DNA of 64,000 bases from Silene latifolia (lineage: Eukaryota; Streptophyta; Magnoliopsida; Caryophyllales; Caryophyllaceae), in the NCBI RefSeq assembly GCF_048544455.1, contig NC_133532.1, positions 15,502,948 to 15,566,947 on the forward strand, given 5' to 3'. Made by a program: the position numbers and the translations under genes. Positions 56,698-64,000 of this stretch are shown piece after piece (position 1 is the stretch's first letter; the number at the start of each line of letters is the position of its first letter). Below the pieces are notes generated by a model. The model was given only the letters and a program-made list of their open reading frames with translations. It did not search any database and was not told the origin of the DNA.

Positions 56698-56748
56698 TGT
56701 GTTCTTTCTTTGACACATCATCGTCATCTCACCAAATAACAAACTCGG

Positions 56749-57064
56749 TTTTTTTTTTTTTTTGAAATAAACCCAAAGCGGGATTACGCATATGCCATTA
56801 AATCGGCTTTTGTAATATCCACGATGCAACAAGGAATGGTCGAGGCATCGAAGAAATTACTTCCACCCAAATTACATGAATGAGGCAATGAGCCAAAGAA
56901 TGAGCGGCTCGATTATACTTCCTACTAATATAGTAATATGCGACCATCTAACTGAATTAAAGCTATTACAAAGCAACAAAAATTCGTTAATGACTATATG
57001 AAAATCACTTCTTCCAGCTTGACTTTGCAACGCATCGATCACTTCCTTGCAATCTCCTTCCATT
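56749..57064 (-). mobile_element. 5'-truncated LINE, RNase H end and poly(A)
   Basis: On the minus strand a frame starting MEGDCKEVIDALQSQAGRSD (57063) resembles the RNase H-like (RVT_3) end of plant LINE polyproteins. It is followed by a short 3' tail and poly(A), seen as T's at 56749-56763. It lies immediately right of the retroposon's target duplication. Frame quality after about residue 30 is poor. Confidence 0.7.
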
Positions 57065-57682
57065 GATCACTCATCTTAATTATTGTCTTACATTCGTGAT
57101 TTAAGTTACAGTCACAAATGCCGTCAGTTTCGTATTGTTGTCTTATCTCATCTTGCAAAGTCGAACAAGTCACACTGTCTGTAATACTGTTATCTTCAAT
57201 CTGTTGTATCTTCTTCATTTACTTGATATCAATCGATTAAAGTTACAGTTTACCAACATTGTTGTTCTCAGCTGTCATACTTAGTACACTTTTACTCGTT
57301 AACTCACATGGGTACTAATTCTAAATCGACCCAAAGTTTACCACTTCAGAGCGAACAGGTCGATGGCTCGAAGCTTAGGCCAGATAGGCTTACCAAGCTC
57401 ATGTACCAATATGAGCAGAAAGACGAATCGAGTCTTAGCCTCATTTTTTGTTTAAACAAGTCTTGTGCCTGAAAATGGAAGAATGTTGTACCTGCACTCT
57501 ATGATTTGCTCAAATCTTAACGATTTGCTTCTTTTCGAATTTTTAGGATAAAAATCATAAAATTCATAGTATTTCTCTTGATTTTAATGTATACATTTCT
57601 TTCCATGTATATTTTTTCTGGATTTGCTGATTTTATTCCTTTTCATGTAAATTTTGCAGAATTCGTCCGGCTCATACACACA
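57065..57682. other. Upstream region of the inhibitor gene, with duplicated segment copy iv
   Basis: 57329-57405 carries the AAAGTTTACCACTTCAGAGCG..AGCTTAGGCCAGAT segment; 57190-57250 repeats TCTTCAATCTGTTG..TTACTTGATATCAATCGAT seen near 51800. No gene before the TATA box at 57683. Confidence 0.65.
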
Positions 57683-57690
57683 TTATATAG
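57683..57690 (+). promoter_or_regulatory. TATA box of the inhibitor gene
   Basis: TTATATAG lies 64 bp upstream of the ATG at 57754, a normal plant spacing for a short leader. Confidence 0.6.
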
Positions 57691-57753
57691 AGAGTATAGA
57701 CCAGCCTTTTATTTCATCTACAATTTGTTGGTATTTCCTTAGAATTTTAAAAC

Positions 57754-58272
57754 ATGAAGCTTTCATTTGTATTTTACATTGCTCTCATATCTGCTTTCAT
57801 CACTTCACCATCAACTCAATGCAATGGGTTAATGCGGAAGTTGAACAGCGAATCACAACTGTCATTAACTTGCCGAAAAACAAGAGACTTCGGGTTTTGT
57901 GCCTACACACTTGGAACCGATCCACGAAGTGTACATGCCAATGTCAATGGGTTAACCCAAATCGCCCTTGACCAGCTATCGGCTCAGGCAAAGGTTACAT
58001 CAAGATACCTACAAGGGTTGCGAGGTAGGGTTGTCGGCAAGGAAGAACAAGTGGTCGGAAGATGCATTCAACTATATAGGGCCATGGCTTTGAATGGCAA
58101 GCCAAACGGTGCAGCAAAACATAAGGCTAACATAGCTATGAAATATGCCCGAAAGTGTCAACAAGGTGTTGATCACAACCCGTCCCCTAAGTGGCAAATG
58201 ATAAGTGCCATGAACCAGTTGACAGAGGACTTGTCGCGGTTGTCCAGTGATCTTATCAGATTGCTGGGTTAG
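57754..58272 (+). CDS. Plant invertase/pectin methylesterase inhibitor family protein
   Basis: 172 residues, single exon. The secretion signal is about residues 1-22 (hydrophobic FVFYIALISAFI), so the protein acts in the apoplast or vacuole. The mature domain has the family's four Cys pattern: C40 and C49 (nine apart, the N-terminal hairpin disulfide), C104 (VGRCIQLYRAM) and C135 (ARKCQQG), with an extra C23 next to the predicted cleavage site. It is an all-alpha four-helix bundle that blocks cell-wall/vacuolar invertase or pectin methylesterase; the sequence does not decide which target. Length is normal for the family (150-200). The first ATG after the TATA box was taken. Partial relics of the same locus lie at 52470-52620 and, as flanking segments only, near 53449 and 53989. 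Confidence 0.92.
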   Translation: MKLSFVFYIALISAFITSPSTQCNGLMRKLNSESQLSLTCRKTRDFGFCAYTLGTDPRSVHANVNGLTQIALDQLSAQAKVTSRYLQGLRGRVVGKEEQVVGRCIQLYRAMALNGKPNGAAKHKANIAMKYARKCQQGVDHNPSPKWQMISAMNQLTEDLSRLSSDLIRLLG

Positions 58273-58302
58273 CGATATGATTAGATATGTTTGTACTGAG
58301 AT

Positions 58303-58319
58303 CGTCTCACTGTGAGACG
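58303..58319. repeat. Short perfect hairpin after the inhibitor gene
   Basis: CGTCTCAC-T-GTGAGACG, 30 bp after the stop codon. Related GAGACGGTC words occur at 59611-59620 (inverse) and 63907-63916, suggesting remnants of a common inverted-repeat element and not a dedicated terminator. Confidence 0.5.
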
Positions 58320-58595
58320 GTCCCATTAAGAAACTCAGCATACACATTAAGAAAACAATCACACATTTGATCACTTCCTCTTCTGAGAGAATTCAGATTT
58401 CTTGAATGTATGAAATAGTTGCAAAAACATCGTCATGAGTCGACATTAATCATCAAATTCTAACAAAAACTCGAACAATTATCCCAACAAAACAAGAATT
58501 TGGAAGACTAACTTCCCACATACCAACCTACTCAACTAATTAACCAAAACAAAATTCACTACAAAGCCTAAAACAAAAACATCAGAATCTCAATT

Positions 58596-59399
58596 CTACT
58601 TATTCTTAATGGAAATCCCGAGTTCGCCAGCGACAATGACAGTAGTAGCCATACCAATAAACATACCATGCTCAACAATACCAGGAAGCCTCAAAATAGC
58701 ATCACTAGCTAAACTCAAATCACCCAAATCTTCTTTCAAATACAAATCAACAATATAATTCCCATTATCAGTAACATAAGGTTCTTCACCATTTTCACCA
58801 ATTGTTCTAAGCTTAACAACACACCCTTTATCCTCAAACAAAATCCTCAACCTTTCGGCCGAAAATTTCCAACAAAATGGCACAACTTCAACAGGCATTG
58901 CTAAACCACTTCCACCTATATAATCCACCATCTTTGATTCATCAACTATAACAATAAACTTTTTTGTTGCACTTTCAATCATTTTTTCCCTAAGTAAAGA
59001 CCCACCTCTCCCCTTAACCAAATTCATATGTGGGTCTACCTCGTCCGCGCCATCGATTGCAAGATCAACAATTGGGTGAGAATTCAAATCTGATAATGTT
59101 ATCCCACATGATATAGCTTGTGCTTGAGTCTGTTTCGACGTCGGTATACCAATTATATTAGTCAATTTCCCTTGACGCAACAATTCACCAATTCTTTCAA
59201 CAGCATGTTTTGCAGTAGACCCAGTTCCTAAGCCTAAAACCATGTTTGATTCAACATATTCAACTGCTTTATATGCTGCAATTTTCTTCAATTCATCTTG
59301 TGATAATATTCCTGTTGTTGATAATGGTGAACCGATTAAAACCCCATTTTCCATGGTTGATTTTTCACCTGCTATCAAATGTGTGCATGGAATTGCCAT
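58596..59399 (-). CDS. Ribose-5-phosphate isomerase (RpiA type), intronless
   Basis: 267 residues; interconverts ribose 5-phosphate and ribulose 5-phosphate in the pentose phosphate pathway. Motifs: GLGTGST (56-62, phosphate loop), DGADEVD (116-122), KGRGGSLLREK (129-139). D116, D119, K129 and E138 have exactly the spacing of the E. coli RpiA active-site residues D81, D84, K94 and E103. The N-terminal roughly 30 residues are not a typical plastid transit peptide (short, few Ser/Thr/Arg), so a cytosolic form is likely. Plants carry small intronless families of these genes. Length matches that class. No lesion seen. The start at 59399 gives the complete fold; a second Met at residue 16 is possible. 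Confidence 0.95.
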   Translation of the reverse strand: MAIPCTHLIAGEKSTMENGVLIGSPLSTTGILSQDELKKIAAYKAVEYVESNMVLGLGTGSTAKHAVERIGELLRQGKLTNIIGIPTSKQTQAQAISCGITLSDLNSHPIVDLAIDGADEVDPHMNLVKGRGGSLLREKMIESATKKFIVIVDESKMVDYIGGSGLAMPVEVVPFCWKFSAERLRILFEDKGCVVKLRTIGENGEEPYVTDNGNYIVDLYLKEDLGDLSLASDAILRLPGIVEHGMFIGMATTVIVAGELGISIKNK

Positions 59400-60010
59400 C
59401 TTTTTTTCTTAAATTTGGATGAAAAAGAATACCCAATTAATTAAAGAAGCAAAATTGGGAAAATCAAAGGAATACCCAATAAAAAAAATTCAAAATTGGA
59501 TGGAAAAGAAGCAAAATTTGGGAAATCAGATGAATACCCAGATGAAAATAAGGGAAATGCTGAAATGGGTAGGAAAGAACAGCGCTTGTTAGCAATACAA
59601 CCAAAAATATAAGACCGTCTCACACAATAATTACTCGAAAAAGTAAATGGAAAGTATGAAGAAATGAAGAAGAAAAGGGGGAAATTGAGGAATACCCAGA
59701 TAAATTAAAGGGAAATGCTGAAATGGGTAGGAAAGATTAAGGGTTTTTAAGGAAGATATAAAGGGAAAAATGAAGATAGAAGAGAATATAATAAGTGGTG
59801 GTGTGAAAAAGAGGGAGAAAAGATGATAAAAGGATGGGATTCGGAGAATGGGCGGTGGTGGCTGATTGAAGGAGAAGAGAGTTGCGGAAAACTGGAAAAA
59901 GGTGTTGGGGTAATTAATTTTTAGGGTTTAATGGGTGGAGAACGTAACGTAAAGGATAAAGCTGAAGATTTGAATTGTAGGGAAAGAGGGAGATTCGGTC
60001 TTCTTTTTAC
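59400..60010. repeat. Upstream region of the isomerase gene with an internal direct repeat
   Basis: About 45 bp (GAATACCCAGAT..AAGGGAAATGCTGAAATGGG, then TAGGAAAGA) occurs at about 59531-59577 and again at about 59691-59736. Between them lies AAGACCGTCTCACACAATAATT. The region is purine-rich and must contain the isomerase promoter and leader on the minus strand; I cannot place the TATA box with confidence. Confidence 0.7.
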
Positions 60011-60246
60011 GGCATTTTGTTTTACTCGTTTTCTTCATGGTTCCTTGATTGGGAGGCCAATCCGCGAGGGTTGTCTCTTGTAGAACCGTCAAGTCTCGTG
60101 TTAATTGATGGCTTTGTTTCATGTACTCGGTACGTTACTAAATTCAACGGAGTACATCCCCATCCAAAAAAAAAAAAAAAAAAAAACTATGAGGTTTAAA
60201 AGGCTGAGACACAACTAAAAGTATATCTTTTGACGCAAAATCTCAT

Positions 60247-60428
60247 TAAAGACGGACGATATTCGTCACATGTTGTGAGGGATACCATTTTCTCTCACAA
60301 AATGTTCATTGAGAGGCGAGTGAGAAGCACATGTGGGGTGCTCCACCTTGTCCCATCTCCCTTTTTGTGAGAGGTCACAAGTCACAAGCAAGACGCTTTA
60401 TTTGATGGCATCCGTTTGTCCGTCTTTA
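60247..60428. mobile_element. Possible short MITE with 11-bp inverted ends
   Basis: TAAAGACGGAC at 60247-60257 and its exact complement GTCCGTCTTTA at 60418-60428 enclose 160 bp of non-coding DNA. No clear target duplication beyond TA, so the class is uncertain. Confidence 0.45.
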
Positions 60429-60520
60429 TTTTCGGAGTTCTTTCAGTCTTTGTCTTTCTAGGTTTCAGTTCTATTAGAAATATAGATAAGAGCGTTTTGG
60501 TGTTCCTCATATGGTGAAGA

Positions 60521-60832
60521 TGCGGAAGATCAGTTTCGTAATGGATCGTTATATGGTATTACATATATTGTCGATTTGTTGCTTACACTCAATTTGGTCA
60601 GATAAAATCGTCTCTCGTCAAGGTTCAAGATTTTATGATCCTCTTGTAAAAAGTTGTTTGTGGCGATATGATAGAGGATGTGTATTGGAGCAATTCAAGT
60701 TTACAGATCTTTCTTTGAACGAGATATTATTTTATTTGGTTTTAGTCGAGTTGTATCCGGTCAAATTTGACACATGTTGTATATGTTGTATGACTATTTA
60801 TTAATGAATTGATTCTTTCTTTCAAAAAAAAA
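60521..60832 (+). mobile_element. 3' fragment of the 55804-56697 retroposon family with poly(A)
   Basis: Shares GATCGTTATATGG..TTACATAT, CTCGTCAAGG, a TGTATCCG block and the terminal TGTATGACT..TTATTAATGA, then an A run (60824-60832). 5'-truncated relative to the other copy and quite diverged, so the family is old. Confidence 0.7.
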
Positions 60833-60839
60833 TGCAGAG

Positions 60840-61000
60840 ACACATGACACGTCCTTTTCAGCTGATAGGAGCTGAACTGTACTGAACTGAATGGAACTCA
60901 GCTGAACTAAACCGAATAAAGATGAAGTAAGAGTTAGTTTGCGAATAGATGGATTGAACTGAACTTAATGAAACTGAATTAAAAAGAGGGGGACCACCAA
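60840..61000. repeat. GAACTGAAC-type degenerate repeat
   Basis: Repeated CTGAACTGTACTGAACTGAATGG-like words, similar to the subterminal zones of the element at 54836-55768; probably a relic of the same family. 61001-61260 holds nothing I recognise. Confidence 0.5.
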
Positions 61001-61299
61001 CATGCGATAGAGACTGTGCAGGGCCACAAATTACCGACAAGGTGACAACGTTAGGCCATAGACCACAAGCAACGACGCATGGCCCCAAACCAATGGCCAT
61101 GACCGGATCAACGATCGGGAACAGGGGAAGGGGTCGACGCGCGGGGGTTAGGGAAAGAATGAGGTCGAGAGCTGAGGAAGAGGTGGTCGGAACTAGGGGC
61201 TCGTGGTTTAGGTTGTAAAATAAGCAAAATTGTTCAGTAAATTAAGCTTCTACATTAACAACTTTGGAGTTTTGACCCTGGAATTCCAGAATATCGCGA

Positions 61300-62391
61300 C
61301 GATGTTACTTGTTTTGGTTTGAGCACTAAGGATCCTAAAAGTTTGATATCATCATTAAGAGGTCATAGCAATATGTACTTAGAACCAACACCAATAAAGA
61401 AATCTTATTCAACACAAAGTTTGGAGAGTGACTGTCTTCAAGTGGTGAAAGCATTGAAAGGAAAGCGTGTTGGACGGAGCTTAGTTTCGCTGGTCTTAGA
61501 GGATATTTTCTTTTATGTAGTAATTTTCATTCCGTTATTTAGTCATATACTAGTCGTATTCATAACTGTGTTGCTCATTAGTTAGCTCATCCTATTCTAA
61601 GGGCTACTGGTAGAGTAATATGGGCGGAAGTTTTACCGCTTTCTGCTAACAGTGTTATATTATTTGATATTTCGTTACTATAGTATACAGGGACGAAGCT
61701 AGGACAAAATTTGTATCTAGGCCGATTTTTATTTTATCGATATATACTCATTCATTAGGGTGACCTCAAACCATTATGTCAACGGTTTTTATTTTTAATA
61801 GGATTTTTAGCGGAGTATAAAACATATTTATTGAATTAGGATTTATTCTTGTTTAATTATTGGATTATGCATTCCTTTTTTCCAATAAATTAATTTACTC
61901 AATATTTACAAAGCGTTCTTAATACTAGTTTAAACGATGAATAAAATTACAAATGTAAACAATAATAAATCTCTTATAAGACGCCTTTATGATAAATTAA
62001 AATGGGGTTAAAGTCGTATAAATAGTACTTTGATAAAATATGGGTCCTTCCGTTTTGAAATAGTGTAAATAATTATTGGGCGAAAAAACTATTGTTGACA
62101 AAAAAGAATGTTTAATAGACAACCTAAACAAATGAAGCAAATTGTTAAAAAATTAAAAATAAAACTTAAAAATTGCAAGCTACTTTCCTCGAAAGTGTGA
62201 CCTTCTGGCTGAATTCACTTAGTTGTCCTTACCACTTTAGCAATTACCAATGTGCCATATGTAATTTATTTATCATTAGCCTACTTATTTAATACTTGTT
62301 CTTAGGAATTTTGCCTGGGCCATGGCCCATCTGGCCCAGGCGTAGCTTCGTCTCTGATAGTATAACCTTCGGCTTTTCTTCAAAAAAAAAA
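61300..62391 (+). mobile_element. 5'-truncated LINE 3' end, split by a hAT element
   Basis: A frame with QSLESDCLQVVKALKGKRVGRS resembles the RNase H-like end of plant LINE pol. After a frameshift near 61580 it continues LAHPILRATGRVIWAEVLPL and ends with TAG at 61680. The 3' tail reads ATAGTATA, is interrupted by the hAT insertion (61688-62356), and resumes ACCTTCGGCTTTTCTTC plus poly(A) at 62382-62391. The left limit is approximate. Confidence 0.75.
61688..62356. mobile_element. Non-autonomous hAT element
   Basis: 669 bp. Terminal inverted repeats CAGGGACGAAGCTA / CAGAGACGAAGCTA (one mismatch in 14), flanked by a perfect 8-bp duplication ATAGTATA at 61680-61687 and 62357-62364. The CAGGG-type end and 8-bp duplication are diagnostic of hAT. 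AT-rich, no transposase. Its right end contains a nested palindrome GCCTGGGCCATGGCCC. Confidence 0.92.
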
Positions 62392-63308
62392 TACTTTATT
62401 TTGTATGATATGTAAAAACATACAGTATATAATGACTAATGAGTCTAATCCACCCAACAAACTCTTTATTGTTGTTAAATATGATCTCGAGCTCAATCAA
62501 AATGATCTCACGCTTGTCCACATTCCACTCCAACCTAGGCCCGATGCTCAACCTCAGTGAGACTCTAAAATAAATAATACAGTAATAAAAAAAGCCCCGA
62601 TCCTATTTGAAGCCCATATAAAAGCTTACTATATAACGAGACATTTACTTTTTTTTCTTTTTTTTTCTTGATGAGTTTTAAGTTACCCTTACTATAAGAA
62701 TCATGATTTCATATATAAAAAAACCTTAACATAGATGATCCATCTAAGCCTCTAGGGTCTTTAACATTAGATTGATTTTCTCCGGGTTTAAACCAACTAA
62801 GATTAGAGATTGGATTTGCCAAAGTTCAATATGGAAGACCGACTCGGATGGCATCAGGTTTGGTTTGGGTTGAACCCAACTGTCCAATTGTCCCAATTGT
62901 TCGAGAAAAAAAAAATGATTTAGCATTGGATCGATTTTCTACGGGTTTAAACCAATTAAGATTAGAGACCGGATTTGCCAAAAATCAAAATGGATGATCG
63001 ACTCGGATGGCATCGGGTTCGGCTCGGGTTGGACCAACAGTCCAAATGTCCCAATTGTTCGAGAAGAAGAATCATATTCTTGAGATAAAGTATTCGCATA
63101 AACTCTAGAAAAGGAGTTTGAGGATCTATCAACAGTGGTCAACACCATTTTTGGCCTAACAAAATGAGCCTGTAAAGCTTGTTTTGTGTTGTTTTAATGT
63201 AGAAACTAGAACCATTTTCACCAGATCAATTATTAATGTATAAGAATTAACATTAATATTCGTACATAAGACTAGATTCCCAAATCATACGACATCTTTC
63301 TCACAGAA
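62392..63308. other. Upstream region of the PECT1-like gene with a tandem duplication
   Basis: Two copies of a roughly 145-bp unit, offset 159 bp (about 62767-62911 and 62926-63070). Each starts GATTTTCT.CGGGTTTAAACC and ends GTCCCAATTGTTCGAGAA, with about 15% divergence by eye. A TC-rich segment with ACTATATAACGAG lies at 62628-62640. The promoter of the gene must lie within this stretch, but its core is not evident. Confidence 0.7.
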
Positions 63309-63631
63309 ATGGGATCCAATGAGGCGAAAGAAATTACAGAATTAAGGTTGAAATTTGTTGCAAAATGTGTTGTAACAGGGGTAGCATTAGGGTTATCAAT
63401 TTGGGGAATAAATCATGCATCTGGGTTATCAGAAACCCTAGAAATGTGGGTTAGGAAGAAGAAGAAACCGATTCGGGTTTATATGGATGGCTGTTTTGAT
63501 ATGATGCATTATGGACATTGTAATGCTCTTCGTCAAGCTCGTGCTTTGGGTGATCAATTGGTTGTTGGTGTTGTTAGTGATGCTGAAATTACTGCTAATA
63601 AGGGTCCTCCTGTTACTTCTCTTGATGAAAG
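63309..63631 (+). CDS. PECT1: Ethanolamine-phosphate cytidylyltransferase, first exon (continues beyond window)
   Basis: Converts phosphoethanolamine and CTP to CDP-ethanolamine, the rate-limiting step of the CDP-ethanolamine route to phosphatidylethanolamine. The exon encodes about 108 residues. It has an N-terminal hydrophobic helix (about 19-37, CVVTGVALGLSIWGI), which fits the membrane anchoring of the plant enzyme at the outer mitochondrial membrane, then the first cytidylyltransferase domain. Motifs: IRVYMDGCFDMMHYGHCNAL with the catalytic HYGH (67-70), ALGDQLVVGVVSDAEI, and NKGPPVTSLDER. The exon ends GATGAAAG before a GT donor at 63632. The full plant protein has a second cytidylyltransferase-like domain that would lie to the right. 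ATG context is AGAAATGGG. Confidence 0.95.
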
Positions 63632-64000
63632 GTTTGATTTTTCTTTGTTTTTATTGTTGTTTTTGTGTTTTTTAGGTTTAATTTGATGTTTTTGGTGGAA
63701 TTGGGGATGTGGGTTTTGTTGATTTTGCGTGATCCTTGAGCTTAGGTGCCTAATGTTTCGGGTTTCTGTTGAAATTGGGAATGTGGGTTGTGTTGTTTTT
63801 GAGTGTATTTTGTGTGATCCTTGAGCTAGGTGTTTATTGAATTTAAGATACTATTCTTTGTTTAGATTGTTGTTTTGGGAGCAATTATTGTGCAAGAGCA
63901 TAGAGTGTGAGACGGTCCTTTTATATTGATAGTTATAAATTGTGCTTTAAGTTTATTGATAGTTATAAACTGTGCTTAACGTTTGGAGTTTTTGTTGGAA
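63632..64000 (+). other. First intron of the PECT1-like gene (partial)
   Basis: Starts GTTTGATTTTTC, T-rich with several GTGTTTTTTAG-like words. Contains a repeated phrase (GTTGTGTTGTTTTTG, TTGCGTGATCCTTGAGCTTAGG / GTGTGATCCTTGAGCTAGG) and a GTGAGACGGTCC word at 63907. No exon 2 recognised before the window end. Confidence 0.8.

Overview
This window is plant nuclear DNA, from a eudicot and possibly Caryophyllales (a weak guess). The evidence is spliced genes with GT..AG introns, Ty3/gypsy and Ty1/copia LTR retrotransposons, LINE remnants, MITEs, and three recognisable host genes at the right end. About 80% of the window (1-51.4 kb) is one retrotransposon nest. Its junctions can be read base by base, because each inserted element is TG..CA bounded and flanked by a 5-bp target duplication. 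From outside in: a Ty1/copia element (3' end at 50470-51435) was hit by Tat/Ogre-like element A (minus strand, from before position 1 to 50469). A was split inside its reverse transcriptase by non-coding LTR element B (9073-43016, target duplication TTGAG). B was split in its polypurine tract by Tat/Ogre-like element C (12874-41321, minus strand, duplication CTTTT). The right LTR of C was split by the coding-free element D (32118-40974, plus strand, duplication CGGAA). The insertion order is therefore copia, A, B, C, D. || Elements A and C belong to one large family: about 2.4 kb LTRs, and C is about 19.6 kb once D is removed. On the minus strand they encode gag, protease, reverse transcriptase, two RNase H domains (the second of the aRNH kind typical of Tat) and integrase. 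Between pol and the 3' LTR, each copy also carries two plus-strand (antisense) intron-containing genes. The first resembles the plant mobile domain (PMD, aminotransferase-like) family and ends in a coiled coil. The second resembles PMD/DUF7745 proteins and has a basic tail. The promoter core of the second gene is nearly identical to the promoter core of the element's own LTR. The same GC-rich hairpin module occurs upstream of both antisense genes and three times in each LTR. This is the most interesting system in the window. || The right 13 kb (51.4-64 kb) is a gene-bearing flank. It holds a plant invertase/pectin methylesterase inhibitor gene (57754-58272) with decayed partial duplicates to its left, and three copies of a tRNA-like sequence. 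It also holds an intronless ribose-5-phosphate isomerase gene (58596-59399, minus) and the first exon of an ethanolamine-phosphate cytidylyltransferase gene (PECT1-like, 63309-63631), which runs off the window. Small elements with readable boundaries lie between them: a Stowaway MITE, a Tourist/Harbinger-like element, a poly(A) retroposon with a 14-bp target duplication, LINE 3' ends, and a non-autonomous hAT element inside a LINE 3' end. || A caution: where near-identical repeats can be compared by eye (LTR pairs of B, C and D), their differences cluster at CAG/CTG sites. This could reflect systematic base-calling error at CHG-methylated cytosines. Some apparent frameshifts, lost splice acceptors and other lesions reported here may therefore not be real.
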